Below are positions 9,179-18,296 of a stretch of 64,000 nt of DNA, one piece after another. Within the stretch, counting starts at the first letter, position 1; each line of letters begins with the position of its first letter. The position numbers and the translations under genes were made by a program. Source of the stretch: Calothrix sp. NIES-4105 (lineage in GTDB: Bacteria; Cyanobacteriota; Cyanobacteriia; Cyanobacteriales; Nostocaceae); contig NZ_AP018290.1 in assembly GCF_002368415.1 (NCBI RefSeq), positions 6,771,614-6,835,613 on the forward strand, written 5' to 3'. Under the pieces are notes generated by a model. That model did no database searches. It was not told the origin of the DNA and worked only from the letters and a program-made list of their open reading frames with translations.

Positions 9179-10580
9179 TATTTTTGAGTCTTTCTGGTAA
9201 ACAATCTTGTCGAATTAAATCTTGATATGTTTCGCGTTGCAAAATAATATTTGCTTCACCGTTCGATACTAAGACCGCTGCTGGACGAGGCAGGCGATTA
9301 TAGTTCGATGCCATACTGTAATTGTAAGCACCCGTTGCCATTACTACCAAAATATCTCCTGGTTGAGTTTTTGGTAACACGGCATTCTTGATTAGAATAT
9401 CTCCTGATTCACAATGCTTTCCGGCAACTGTTATAGTTTCACTACACTCCGCCGACATTTTGTTCGCGACGACCGCGCGGTAAACTGATTGATAAGTAAT
9501 TGGACGAGGATTATCTGACATACCACCGTCAACTGCTATGTAGTTACGGATACCTGGAATTTGTTTTGATGAACCAATAGTATACGCTGTGATACAAGAT
9601 GTGGCAATTAAAGAACGTCCTGGTTCAGATAGTAGTTTGGGTAAAGGTAAAGAAAGTTTCTCACACGCGGATTGAATTACCTCGCAAATTGGTTTTACCC
9701 ACTCCTCAATACTTGGTGGGTCATCAGACTCTGTATATTTAGTTCCTAAACCACCACCAACATTTAATTCTTTTATAGATAAACCATAACTAGCTGCTTG
9801 CTCTAACCACTGCACCATTACCGCTGCTAAGTCACGATGTGGTTGACGTTCAAAGATTTGTGAACCAATGTGAGCATGAACTCCAATGCAGTTAAGCGCG
9901 CGTTGCTTACTGACATACGCAAATACTTCCCCAAGTTGGTTGGGGTCAAAGCCAAATTTACTGTCTAAATGCCCTGTACGAATATATTCGTGAGTGTGAC
10001 ACTCGATACCTGGTGTTAACCGCAGCATTATTCGTACTGGTTCCGAGGTAGTGGTTGGCGCGATTTCAACCAGTGTTTCTAGCTCATACCAGTTATCGAC
10101 GACAATAGTAATGCCTGACTCTATAGCAAAAATAAGCTCTTGGCGTGATTTATTATTTCCATGAAGATAAATCTTGTTAGGGTCTACGCCTACAGTCAAT
10201 GCTGTGTATAATTCTCCACCCGATACTACGTCAATACCTAAACCTTCAGCATGAACTATAGCGCAAACTGCCATTAAACTCCATGCTTTAGAAGCGTATA
10301 ATACCTGTGAGCAGCCCTTATAATAACGTTGGAAACTATCGCGATACTGGCGGCAAGCTGTACGCAAGGTTTCTTCGTCTACTATGTATAAAGGTGAGCC
10401 AAATTGCTGAACCAGATTTTTAACATCACAACCTCCAATTTCAAGATGGTCATGATTATTTACCTTCGCTGTAATCGGTAACAGAGATTGATTTGGAGAA
10501 ATATCAATGTTATTTTTTGTAACAATCGGTAAATATTTACTACCAGAATCTTGAACCCCAGCTGGATGTGTCGATACCAT
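9168..10580 (-). CDS. lysA: Diaminopimelate decarboxylase
   Basis: 470 residues from the chosen ATG (10578-10580). PLP enzyme of fold type III that decarboxylates meso-diaminopimelate to lysine. Visible: the PLP lysine in VLYASKAWS, the HAHIGSQI segment, the phosphate-binding GGGLGTKY, EPGRS, and the catalytic cysteine in CESGDIL. The frame continues 24 codons further upstream to 10652, but the family begins at MVSTHPAGVQ as I remember it, so the shorter start was taken. The C-terminus (KNSAE) is encoded by a heptamer repeat, so the natural end may have been replaced. Confidence 0.93.
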   Translation of the reverse strand: MVSTHPAGVQDSGSKYLPIVTKNNIDISPNQSLLPITAKVNNHDHLEIGGCDVKNLVQQFGSPLYIVDEETLRTACRQYRDSFQRYYKGCSQVLYASKAWSLMAVCAIVHAEGLGIDVVSGGELYTALTVGVDPNKIYLHGNNKSRQELIFAIESGITIVVDNWYELETLVEIAPTTTSEPVRIMLRLTPGIECHTHEYIRTGHLDSKFGFDPNQLGEVFAYVSKQRALNCIGVHAHIGSQIFERQPHRDLAAVMVQWLEQAASYGLSIKELNVGGGLGTKYTESDDPPSIEEWVKPICEVIQSACEKLSLPLPKLLSEPGRSLIATSCITAYTIGSSKQIPGIRNYIAVDGGMSDNPRPITYQSVYRAVVANKMSAECSETITVAGKHCESGDILIKNAVLPKTQPGDILVVMATGAYNYSMASNYNRLPRPAAVLVSNGEANIILQRETYQDLIRQDCLPERLKNSAE

Positions 10581-10737
10581 AACTTTGGAAAGTTGTCCTT
10601 TTTTAATTAACGCGGATGTAAGAAGCAGTTTGCTTTTAAGAACGTGAACCACTCCTTCTCTAAATTATTAAACTTTTGTAAATGAGTAAATATTCCCACC
10701 TCTAGTTTATAGATGGGATGCGCCATTACCAATAAGC

Positions 10738-11289
10738 GTGAACACATTAGATTTAGAAATCCAATCATTGACACATAAGCACTTGAGTGCTTTACTTCAA
10801 CTTGACCAAGCTTGTTTTGGCGGATTATGGACACTTGATGCGTATGAGCGAGAGTTAGATAGCCCGAACACCTTTCTGCTTGGTTCAATTAACCCGAATT
10901 CCTTAGATTTATCAGGAATGGGTTGTTTTTGGTCAATTTTGGATGAAGCGCACATCACTATTTTGGCGGTTCATCCTCAATATCAAAACCAAGGATTGGG
11001 ACAAGCTTTGTTATTTTCGCTTCTTAAGACAGCTTACGAACAAGGTTTAGAGCGAGCTACTCTCGAAGTACGTCCCTCGAATGTAGGCGCTATTACTTTA
11101 TATCAAAAATTTGGTTTTAAAACAGCAGGGCGACGGCGCCGATATTACAAAGACAACGATGAAGATGCCTTAATTTTATGGCTTGGTGATATTCAAACCC
11201 CACAATTCAACCGTACTCTTGATGTTTGGCTCGATACCATAAAAACGCGGCTTTATAAATCTGGTTGGAACTTGACATTTCCTAAATGA
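10738..11289 (+). CDS. rimI: GNAT acetyltransferase, RimI-like
   Basis: 183 residues, GTG start at 10738. The GNAT fold is visible: ITILAVHPQYQNQGLGQALL (acetyl-CoA binding V/I-x-x-x-Q-x-x-G-x-G/A), LEVRPSNVGAITLYQKFGF and RRRYYKDNDEDALIL. These match RimI, which acetylates the N-terminal alanine of ribosomal protein S18; the WTLDAYERELDSP start also fits. Divergent from lysA, leaving 157 bp with no obvious operator. A role on other proteins cannot be excluded. Confidence 0.85.
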   Translation: MNTLDLEIQSLTHKHLSALLQLDQACFGGLWTLDAYERELDSPNTFLLGSINPNSLDLSGMGCFWSILDEAHITILAVHPQYQNQGLGQALLFSLLKTAYEQGLERATLEVRPSNVGAITLYQKFGFKTAGRRRRYYKDNDEDALILWLGDIQTPQFNRTLDVWLDTIKTRLYKSGWNLTFPK

Positions 11290-11714
11290 TGTGCATTACA
11301 TGTTTAATAATTCATTAAGTGTCAAAAATATTAAGCTTAACGTTTATTTAATAAATCTTTATTTTTAGTGGGTGAAAATAAATTTTTAGAAAATGTAATC
11401 TTAGTAGCATAAAAATTGCTGTTCAAAGTTCAGATTAGACTTGACGCTCGATGAATAAAATGTTAAATAATTTCACTTGGGGGTGTATTGACTTATCTCA
11501 ACAAAAAGTCCGGCGTAAGCCGAAATCAGCCCTACAAAAGCATCTTAAGGTTAATTAGCTCAGTATAGATAGTCAACACAGTAAGAAAAGTTTCAACGTG
11601 GAACTTGTAAACCCACCACGTCGGTTTCGGATGTCTACACCTTTATACAGGCACCCGACCATTTTGGCTGTGCTAAAATCAGCGTACCGGCACGACGCAG
11701 GTGATGGGAAAAAT
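11290..11714. other. Gene-free leader between rimI and clpC
   Basis: 425 bp. No convincing gene. The frame of clpC stays open back to 11598 but the extension (rich in R, P and H) is not part of the ClpC family, so this is read as a long 5' untranslated leader or promoter region. A CGGCGTAAGCCG inverted repeat lies near 11510. Confidence 0.5.
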
Positions 11715-14195
11715 ATGTTTGAACGCTTCACAGAAAAAGCCATTAAGGTGATAATGCTTGCTCAAGAAGAGGCTCGCCGTCTTGGGCACAATTTCGTCGG
11801 TACCGAGCAGATCCTCCTGGGTCTAATTGGCGAAGGTACCGGAGTGGCCGCTAAAGTACTGAAATCTATGGGTGTCAACTTAAAGGACGCCCGGATTGAA
11901 GTCGAAAAAATCATTGGTCGGGGTTCGGGCTTTGTGGCTGTGGAAATTCCGTTTACTCCACGCGCAAAACGAGTCTTAGAACTCTCCTTAGAAGAGGCTC
12001 GCCAGTTGGGGCACAACTATATTGGCACCGAGCATCTGTTGTTGGGCTTAATCCGCGAAGGGGAAGGTGTAGCAGCTAGAGTTCTAGAAAACCTCGGTGT
12101 TGATTTATCAAAAGTCCGCACTCAAGTTATTCGCATGTTGGGCGAAACGGCTGAGGTGACACAAGGTGGACCATCGAGTCGCACAAAGACCCCAACGTTG
12201 GATGAATTTGGCTCGAATTTGACCCAAATGGCAACTGACGGCAAACTCGACCCAGTAGTAGGACGCGCCAAAGAAATCGAACGGGTAATTCAGATTCTTG
12301 GTCGTCGGACTAAGAATAACCCTGTACTAATTGGTGAGCCAGGGGTAGGTAAAACTGCTATTGCTGAAGGTCTAGCAACACGGATTGCGACTAAAGATGT
12401 ACCTGACATTTTAGAAGATAAACGTGTAGTCACTCTTGATATTGGTTTGCTCGTAGCAGGAACCAAATATCGAGGTGAATTTGAAGAACGCTTGAAGAAA
12501 ATCATGGATGAGATTCGACAAGCGGGAAATGTAATTTTAGTAATCGACGAGGTTCACACCTTAATTGGTGCTGGTGCAGCTGAAGGCGCCATCGACGCAG
12601 CAAATATCCTTAAGCCAGCTTTAGCGCGCGGAGAATTGCAGTGTATCGGTGCTACAACCCTTGATGAGTACCGTAAACACATCGAGCGTGATGCAGCCCT
12701 AGAGCGTCGCTTCCAGCCAGTAATGGTAGGCGAACCATCGGTAGATGAAACCATTGAAATTTTATATGGTTTACGCGACCGCTACGAGCAACACCACAAG
12801 CTGAAAATCTCTGATGAAGCTTTGGTAGCAGCAGCGAAGTTATCTGACCGTTATATATCTGACCGTTATTTACCCGATAAAGCTATCGACTTAATCGATG
12901 AAGCTGGTTCGCGGGTACGTTTAATTAATTCTCAGCTTCCTCCCGCAGCTAAAGAACTTGATAAAGAACTACGTCAAATTTTGAAAGAAAAAGATGATGC
13001 AGTACGTAGTCAAGACTTCGACCGTGCAGGTGAGTTGCGCGACCGGGAAATGGAAATCAAAGCCGAAATTCGCGCCATTGCTCAAAGCAAAGCAAGTGGT
13101 ACAAAAACCGAAGGTGGCGATGAACCCGTTGTTACCGAAGAGGACATTGCTCATATTGTGGCATCTTGGACGGGTGTACCAGTCAACAAGCTTACTGAGT
13201 CAGAATCTGAGAAGCTGTTGCACATGGAAGACACCTTACACCAGCGTCTTATCGGTCAGGAAGACGCAGTTAAAGCTGTATCGCGAGCAATTCGACGCGC
13301 GCGTGTTGGTTTAAAGAACCCCAACCGACCAATTGCTAGCTTTGTCTTCTCAGGTCCTACTGGTGTTGGTAAAACCGAGTTAGCTAAGTCATTAGCTTCA
13401 TATTTCTTCGGTTCTGAAGAAGCAATGATTCGTCTTGACATGTCCGAGTACATGGAACGTCACACCGTTTCTAAACTCATTGGTTCGCCTCCAGGTTACG
13501 TAGGATACAACGAAGGTGGACAGTTAACCGAAGCAGTACGCCGTAGACCTTACACTGTGGTACTTTTCGACGAAATCGAAAAAGCTCACCCCGATGTATT
13601 TAATATGCTGCTGCAAATCCTTGAAGACGGGCGCCTTACCGATGCGAAAGGACGTACTGTAGACTTCAAGAACACCTTATTAATTTTGACCTCGAACATT
13701 GGTTCTAAGGTAATTGAAAAAGGTGGTGGTGGTATTGGTTTCGAGTTTGCCGAAGATGCAAGCGAGTCACAGTACAACCGTATTAAGTTCTTGGTGAACG
13801 AAGAACTTAAGAACTACTTCCGTCCAGAGTTCCTCAACCGACTCGACGAAATTATTGTATTCCGTCAGTTGAACAAGCAGGAAGTTACCGAAATCGCCGA
13901 AATCATGCTCAAAGAAGTCTTCGGGCGCCTGGGAGAAAAAGGCATTTCGATGGAAGTCACCGACCGCTTCAAAGACCGACTTATTCAAGAAGGTTACAAT
14001 CCCAGCTACGGTGCAAGACCTTTACGTCGCGCGATTATGCGCTTGTTAGAGGATAGCCTTGCTGAGGAAATTCTCTCCGGTCGCATTAAAGATGGTGATG
14101 TTGCCGTCATTGATGTCGATGAAAACAACAACGTCGTCGTTCGTCCTGGTGAACGTCGCGAACTGTTGGCACCAGGAGCAGGTGTAGAAGCATAA
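11715..14195 (+). CDS. clpC: Clp protease ATPase subunit ClpC
   Basis: 826 residues from [12 protein letters not shown]. Two N-terminal Clp_N repeats (residues about 1-150), AAA domain 1 with Walker [10 protein letters not shown] and [10 protein letters not shown], a middle UVR motif ([16 protein letters not shown]), AAA domain 2 with Walker [10 protein letters not shown] and LFDEIEKAH, and a ClpB-D2 small domain. It unfolds proteins for ClpP and is essential in cyanobacteria. An upstream in-frame ATG at 11598 would add 39 residues not found in the family. Followed by a good terminator. Confidence 0.96.
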   Translation: MFERFTEKAIKVIMLAQEEARRLGHNFVGTEQILLGLIGEGTGVAAKVLKSMGVNLKDARIEVEKIIGRGSGFVAVEIPFTPRAKRVLELSLEEARQLGHNYIGTEHLLLGLIREGEGVAARVLENLGVDLSKVRTQVIRMLGETAEVTQGGPSSRTKTPTLDEFGSNLTQMATDGKLDPVVGRAKEIERVIQILGRRTKNNPVLIGEPGVGKTAIAEGLATRIATKDVPDILEDKRVVTLDIGLLVAGTKYRGEFEERLKKIMDEIRQAGNVILVIDEVHTLIGAGAAEGAIDAANILKPALARGELQCIGATTLDEYRKHIERDAALERRFQPVMVGEPSVDETIEILYGLRDRYEQHHKLKISDEALVAAAKLSDRYISDRYLPDKAIDLIDEAGSRVRLINSQLPPAAKELDKELRQILKEKDDAVRSQDFDRAGELRDREMEIKAEIRAIAQSKASGTKTEGGDEPVVTEEDIAHIVASWTGVPVNKLTESESEKLLHMEDTLHQRLIGQEDAVKAVSRAIRRARVGLKNPNRPIASFVFSGPTGVGKTELAKSLASYFFGSEEAMIRLDMSEYMERHTVSKLIGSPPGYVGYNEGGQLTEAVRRRPYTVVLFDEIEKAHPDVFNMLLQILEDGRLTDAKGRTVDFKNTLLILTSNIGSKVIEKGGGGIGFEFAEDASESQYNRIKFLVNEELKNYFRPEFLNRLDEIIVFRQLNKQEVTEIAEIMLKEVFGRLGEKGISMEVTDRFKDRLIQEGYNPSYGARPLRRAIMRLLEDSLAEEILSGRIKDGDVAVIDVDENNNVVVRPGERRELLAPGAGVEA

Positions 14196-14219
14196 ACACT
14201 CATAAAAAACGTAGTACAC

Positions 14220-14254
14220 GTAGCATAGGTTTATAGCCTGTGCTACATTTTTTT
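14220..14254 (+). terminator. Terminator of clpC
   Basis: GTAGCATAGG and GCCTGTGCTAC pair around a TTTATA loop and are followed by a run of seven T. The stem resembles the dispersed GCACAGG-CCTGTGC palindromes seen elsewhere in the window. Confidence 0.85.
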
Positions 14255-14311
14255 GTAAGTCAAGCTTGCAACCGAAGTAATGGTAACAATATTAAACTGC
14301 ACCATTGATAT

Positions 14312-14629
14312 TTAATTGTCGCCTCTTTCAAGTCGCGCGAGGATACGACGGTTTTCGGTCTGTAGTCCTAGAACAGACGATTGCATTTCGCGCATGTCTT
14401 CTCTAATTTCCCTTATTTCCGTGGCATGGGTTGTAACCACGTTAGTTAGTGTTGTAACAGAATTCACCAATACATTAACAGCATTTGTTAACACAGCGGT
14501 AGTTTGTCGTAACTCCGCTGTGGACTGACGTAACTCCGCGTTAACTATGACTTGGTTATCAAGTTGCTGAGAAACGCGCTCCAGCGTTGCCTCGATCCTA
14601 TCTAGCCTATCAGGTTGAGATTCGCTCAT
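14312..14629 (-). CDS. Small coiled-coil protein, function unknown
   Basis: 105 residues from ATG 14629, chosen because a strong AGGAGG lies seven bases upstream (14635-14640 region read on the minus strand); a longer reading would add 17 residues. The sequence is almost entirely heptad-like (RLDRIEATLERVSQQL, VNVLVNSVTTLTNVV, EIREIREDMREMQ), predicting a long coiled coil. No catalytic motif. Such proteins are common in filamentous cyanobacteria. Divergent from the gene at 14860 with a shared control region. Confidence 0.7.
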   Translation of the reverse strand: MSESQPDRLDRIEATLERVSQQLDNQVIVNAELRQSTAELRQTTAVLTNAVNVLVNSVTTLTNVVTTHATEIREIREDMREMQSSVLGLQTENRRILARLERGDN

Positions 14630-14749
14630 TTTTTTACCTCCTAATTTATTTTGATACCTACAAAAACTGTAGGAAACCAAGAAGACTACACTTTCTGTTG
14701 AGTTTTTATGAATTTAGCAGGCAAAGGGCGACTTCATAAATCTAATCTA

Positions 14750-14830
14750 AAAATTAATCTAGATTTTGTCAAGATTATTTCTAGATATTATAGTTCGTAT
14801 ATAATCTTTACAGATATCAATCTAGATAAA
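14750..14830. promoter_or_regulatory. Candidate operator with three TCTAGAT boxes
   Basis: AATCTAGATT (near 14756), TTCTAGATAT (near 14779) and AATCTAGATA (near 14819) lie in the AT-rich space between two divergent genes, one of which begins with a ribbon-helix-helix-like segment. The spacing of about 22 and 40 bp is close to whole helical turns. Autoregulation is inference. Confidence 0.4.
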
Positions 14831-14859
14831 AAATATATTGTATAGAGAGCAAGCCAAGT

Positions 14860-15270
14860 ATGTCCGCAAGCAAACAAACTGAAGCGCCAGCGCGAACTGC
14901 CCAGCTAAGTATCAAAATTGATGCCCAGCTTTACGACAAATATAAAACAAAGCTAAAAAAGTATGGAATCTCGATTACAGAAGATATAGAAAATCACATG
15001 AGAGACTATGTAGGGGAGATGATTATCCAGAATAACATCGTTGACATCATTAAAGTAGTCAAAGATGTAGAGGAGTTAAAGCAAGCTATGGGAGAGTTAA
15101 GTCCTGGCTGGCAGCAGAGAGTGAGTATCTCAAACGCCGACTACGAGGAAGTTAAGTCTGGACTGGTAATAGAGAATGAACATCTTAAACGTCAGCTAAA
15201 AGCAATGACATCTCAGCTTGAAAACTTAGTACAAACAATGAAAAATTTACCTCCTATCAACAGGGAGTGA
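14860..15270 (+). CDS. Hypothetical protein with N-terminal RHH-like segment and coiled coil
   Basis: 136 residues. Residues 13-50 (TAQLSIKIDAQLYDKYKTKL...ITEDIENHM) have the strand-helix-helix look of CopG/Arc-type DNA-binding proteins. The C-terminal third (ENEHLKRQLKAMTSQLENLV) is a coiled coil. No partner toxin is adjacent on the same strand. The upstream space holds repeated TCTAGAT boxes. Identity beyond this is unknown. Confidence 0.6.
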   Translation: MSASKQTEAPARTAQLSIKIDAQLYDKYKTKLKKYGISITEDIENHMRDYVGEMIIQNNIVDIIKVVKDVEELKQAMGELSPGWQQRVSISNADYEEVKSGLVIENEHLKRQLKAMTSQLENLVQTMKNLPPINRE

Positions 15271-15459
15271 AACGTTAAAAACTTAGACTTATGTGTTGCT
15301 TGTAATGACGTATTTAACTATTTGGGCATTAAGTTAGTCAAATTATGTAATACTAAAACTTTAGAATAATAGTTCCAAAATCTTAATTTTATAATTTTAA
15401 TTTTTTAACGATAGATAAATCACTACTTATTTATTTGTATTGAATATTCCCAGGCACCA

Positions 15460-15640
15460 ATTCAAGAAAAACTAATATAGTAAAGATGATTTGCCAATCC
15501 GCTTCTTCCCAACAATGTTAACGCGCTCTTGGTTGCATACCACTCATTCGGCTTATTAATCCCACTAATTCCTCTTCTCGACCGATAAATTTCCGTGAAT
15601 TATGCAATTTGGCGCCTGCTACAAAAGGATTGGGAGGAGG
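15460..15640 (-). pseudogene. Relic of a STAND/AAA-type ATPase
   Basis: Read leftwards from 15640 the sequence encodes PPNPFVAGAKLHN, then FIGREEELVGLI, a typical FGRExEL entry to a P-loop NTPase. A frame disturbance occurs near 15520, and the next frame reads NIVGKKRIGKSS (15488-15519), a Walker A of the NIVGxRRIGKTS type, followed by LLY and a stop. Only about 60 codons remain and they are frameshifted, so this is a fragment of a gene related to the multicopy cyanobacterial signalling ATPases. Confidence 0.7.
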
Positions 15641-15849
15641 CGTATTTTATTGAAGTAATGATTTATACTTAATATAAAAAAACAATATTTAAATGTAGGT
15701 AAAAACACATTATAACAGTTTTATATACTTCACAAAAATATAAATAAATAGTAAACAAGAAGTTTTATAATATTTTTGAATTCTGAAAGTGCAAAAAATC
15801 ATATTCAACTGAAAAGTCAGGAATTTTAATAAAATAAAATCTATGGAAT

Positions 15850-15880
15850 TATAAATATACGCGGCGCAGGTATATTTATA
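15850..15880. other. Perfect 11-bp hairpin upstream of lepB
   Basis: TATAAATATAC and GTATATTTATA pair exactly around a GC-rich 9-base loop (GCGGCGCAG). No T-run follows. It could be a protein-binding palindrome or leader structure of lepB. Confidence 0.55.
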
Positions 15881-15949
15881 TATAATCAACGTTGAAGCTG
15901 TAAAGCGCCATCCATGTCTGAAAATGTATAACTGGGTTTAATTATCGAT

Positions 15950-16549
15950 ATGACCTCTCAAGAAAGCGCTCAAGAAAGCGATGTCAAACAAAATTCAGCT
16001 TCATCCCAAGTATGGCGAAACGCGCGCGAAAATATATTTTTAGTTGCGATTGCCCTGATTTTAGCCTTTTTAATTCGCACGTATATTGCAGAACCCCGCT
16101 ATATACCCTCAGATTCAATGGTACCGACATTACATCAGGGTGATAGATTAGTAGTTGAAAAAGTATCTTACCATCTTCATCCGCCACAATTCGGCGATAT
16201 TGTTGTTTTTACACCACCACCAGAACTACAGCGACGTGGGTATCAAAAAGACCAAGCTTTTATCAAACGTATTATTGGTCAACCAGGTGACTCGATTCAA
16301 GTTACCAAAGATAAAGTTTATGTTAACGGTACACCACTGCAAGAAAATTACCTCAAAGATAATTACATCCAGCAAGACCCAAGACAGCTTTTTAACCGAA
16401 CTCAAGTTCCACCTAACGAGTTTTTCGTCATGGGAGATAACCGCAATGACAGTAACGACTCACGCTATTGGGGATTTTTACCCAGTAAAAACGTTATTGG
16501 TCGCGCGGTATTTAGGTTTTTCCCTTTCAACCGCATCGGCTTAGTTTAA
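15950..16549 (+). CDS. lepB: Signal peptidase I
   Basis: 199 residues. One membrane segment (about residues 26-46), then the catalytic serine in PSDSMVPTLHQGD, the general-base lysine in FIKRIIGQPGD, and the conserved box MGDNRNDSNDSRYWG. Type I signal peptidases cut exported precursors after the A-x-A motif on the outer face of the cytoplasmic or thylakoid membrane. The single N-terminal anchor and the length are typical for cyanobacteria, which usually carry two copies. Confidence 0.94.
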   Translation: MTSQESAQESDVKQNSASSQVWRNARENIFLVAIALILAFLIRTYIAEPRYIPSDSMVPTLHQGDRLVVEKVSYHLHPPQFGDIVVFTPPPELQRRGYQKDQAFIKRIIGQPGDSIQVTKDKVYVNGTPLQENYLKDNYIQQDPRQLFNRTQVPPNEFFVMGDNRNDSNDSRYWGFLPSKNVIGRAVFRFFPFNRIGLV

Positions 16550-16569
16550 CCTTTTGTGGTTATTAAAAC

Positions 16570-16597
16570 TCTTGTGGAGCGGCTGTCCCCAGCCGCC
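16570..16597. repeat. Dispersed palindrome (CTTGTGGA...) after lepB
   Basis: CTTGTGGAGCGGCTGTCC, then CCAGCCGCC; the GCGGCT/AGCCGC arms pair. Same family as 49131, 50804, 62179 and, more distantly, 43736; each is just 3' of a gene or pseudogene or between genes. Confidence 0.75.
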
Positions 16598-16602
16598 CAA
16601 TA

Positions 16603-17145
16603 CTAAAACTTCAAGTAATACATCAACTGTGCCAAAACCTCACCTGGTAAATTCAGGCGCCTCTGAAAGTCAACGATATCACGATACAAGCCACCATTCA
16701 ACCTATTTTCTACGACTGCTTGCGCCAAAGACAACTCAATAAATGGAACTTTCGCTAACGCTTCTATCGTTGCCGTGTTTGCATTAATTTGCTTAGTAGA
16801 AATTTCTAATTCGCCTTCGTCGTAATAACTAAAATCAAGTATTACCTTTAATGCTTCCAAACGCGCGGGAGATATACTCAAAGCCGCTGCAATATCTTCT
16901 ATACAGTAATATTTAACACCAGAACGTGATAATTCTGCTAGTGTACGTGCTTGATGAATCGAAAATCCTGGTAGTCTCAACCAATCGTCTACTGTTGCTT
17001 GGTTTGCATCAATCCGAATACCAAGTTGTGCCGCTACAACAAGTTCTTCTACTGACTGCATTCGGTAGTAAGGGTTACTAAGTATTTGGTTTCGTAGTTT
17101 TTGCAGTCTGGAATTAAAAGAAAATGGCAGACGATTGGAGTTCAT
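16603..17145 (-). CDS. Helix-hairpin-helix protein (ComEA-like repeats)
   Basis: 180 residues without signal peptide. Two or three helix-hairpin-helix units are visible: IDANQATVDDWLRLPGFS (about 51-68), YYCIEDIAAALSIS, and INANTATIEALAKVPFIE (about 120-137) with the INxA...L..(L/V)P pattern of ComEA. Such domains bind DNA without sequence specificity; unlike ComEA no membrane anchor is present. The direct role is unknown. It faces lepB convergently. Confidence 0.75.
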   Translation of the reverse strand: MNSNRLPFSFNSRLQKLRNQILSNPYYRMQSVEELVVAAQLGIRIDANQATVDDWLRLPGFSIHQARTLAELSRSGVKYYCIEDIAAALSISPARLEALKVILDFSYYDEGELEISTKQINANTATIEALAKVPFIELSLAQAVVENRLNGGLYRDIVDFQRRLNLPGEVLAQLMYYLKF

Positions 17146-17168
17146 AAAACCATTAGTTTTAAATATCT

Positions 17169-17540
17169 TTAAATATGCTCAAGTAGCTGGCGCCGCTTTT
17201 GTTCAAATTCATACTCAGTAATCAAACCATCTTGACGCAGTGACTCAAGTTCACGCATTGCGGAAGCGATACTACTAACCTGTTGACCTGCTGCTTGTGA
17301 AATTTTGGCTGATTTACCTAAGTTAAAATTACGGTCGAAAGTATCTTCATCCTGAGCTAAAAACCAAACCCCCTCAATTGCACTAGCAACTTTTGGTATT
17401 GGTGTCCAAGAAAGAAGCACGTATATAACACCCCACAAAGGTTGTCCCAGGTAAAATTTGTGCAGTCCTGAAACAGTCAGCGTTCCAGAAAAAGCTAATA
17501 CAGCCGCGAGACTCCGGTTTTTATGCTGATTTTTAAACAT
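17169..17540 (-). CDS. TM2 plus SHOCT domain protein
   Basis: 123 residues. The N-terminal part has two hydrophobic segments with the TM2 signature (LHKFYLGQPLWGVIYVLL). The C-terminal 25 residues (LESLRQDGLITEYEFEQKRR) form a SHOCT motif, a short element that often mediates oligomerisation. The function of this domain combination is unknown; the protein probably sits in the cytoplasmic membrane. It lies 23 bp upstream of the HhH gene on the same strand, so co-transcription is likely. Confidence 0.8.
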   Translation of the reverse strand: MFKNQHKNRSLAAVLAFSGTLTVSGLHKFYLGQPLWGVIYVLLSWTPIPKVASAIEGVWFLAQDEDTFDRNFNLGKSAKISQAAGQQVSSIASAMRELESLRQDGLITEYEFEQKRRQLLEHI

Positions 17541-17780
17541 AATCTTAATTAATAAGCTTTTTGCAGTTCCTAGTTAAGAATGTAATATTAACAAAAAGAT
17601 ATAATATATTGTAGAAAGTTTTAAGCGTAAAATTTAATGTCAAGTGTTGAAATCGCGGTAACAAACCGTACAAGAAGTGTAGCTTATCAGATTATCAGCT
17701 TAGACTAAAATGAAATTATAGAGGCAAAAGCTATAGAAAAGTTGCTGAGAGTTATGACTCAGCTATAAATTGGGAGCAAC

Positions 17781-18104
17781 ATGGGATTCTTTGACTCTGA
17801 CATAATTCAACAAGAAGCAAAACTGCTATTCGATGACTACCAAGCTTTGATAAAACTTGGTAACAGTTACGGTAAATTTGACCGTGAAGGCAAAAAGATG
17901 TTCATCGAACAAATGGAAGCGATGATGGAGCGCTATCGAATTTTTATGAAGCGCTTCGAGCTATCCGAAGACTTTATGGCACAAATGACAATGGAACAGC
18001 TTAAGACCCAGCTTGGTCAGTTTGGCGTCACTCCCCAACAGATGTTCGACCAAATGAACATGACCTTGCAGCGTATGAAAGCAGAATTAGAAAAACAAAA
18101 ATGA
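17781..18104 (+). CDS. DUF1825 family protein
   Basis: 107 residues, all-helical, rich in Met and Gln (EQMEAMMERYRIFMKRFELS, QMFDQMNMTLQRMKAELE). The start MGFFDSDIIQQEAKLLFDDYQ and the length match DUF1825, a family essentially confined to cyanobacteria and of unknown function. No membrane segment. GGGAGC precedes the ATG. Confidence 0.85.
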   Translation: MGFFDSDIIQQEAKLLFDDYQALIKLGNSYGKFDREGKKMFIEQMEAMMERYRIFMKRFELSEDFMAQMTMEQLKTQLGQFGVTPQQMFDQMNMTLQRMKAELEKQK

Positions 18105-18112
18105 ATAAGAGT

Positions 18113-18296
18113 TGAGAGTGCTGAGTGCTGAGTGCTGAGTGCTGAGTGCTGAGTTCTGAGTTCTGAGTGCTGAGTGCTGAGTGCTGAGTTGTAAGAATAA
18201 GATTAATAGTTTAATAGTGATTTCTAACTTCTAACTCCTAACTTTTAACTTCTACCTCCTAACTTTTAACTCAGCACTCAGCACTCAGCACTTTAC
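18113..18296. repeat. Heptanucleotide repeat array between convergent genes
   Basis: About eight GAGTGCT/GAGTTCT-type heptamers (18116-18190), a middle rich in CTAACTT units, then three CTCAGCA heptamers to 18292. The arms are complementary. The right end reaches the stop codon of the PBP gene. Confidence 0.85.

Larger units (their letters stand above)
15271..15949. other. Long AT-rich intergenic region before lepB
   Basis: 679 bp without an intact gene. It holds an ATPase relic (15460-15640, minus strand) and a perfect hairpin at 15850-15880; the rest is A/T-rich with no recognisable signal. Confidence 0.7.
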
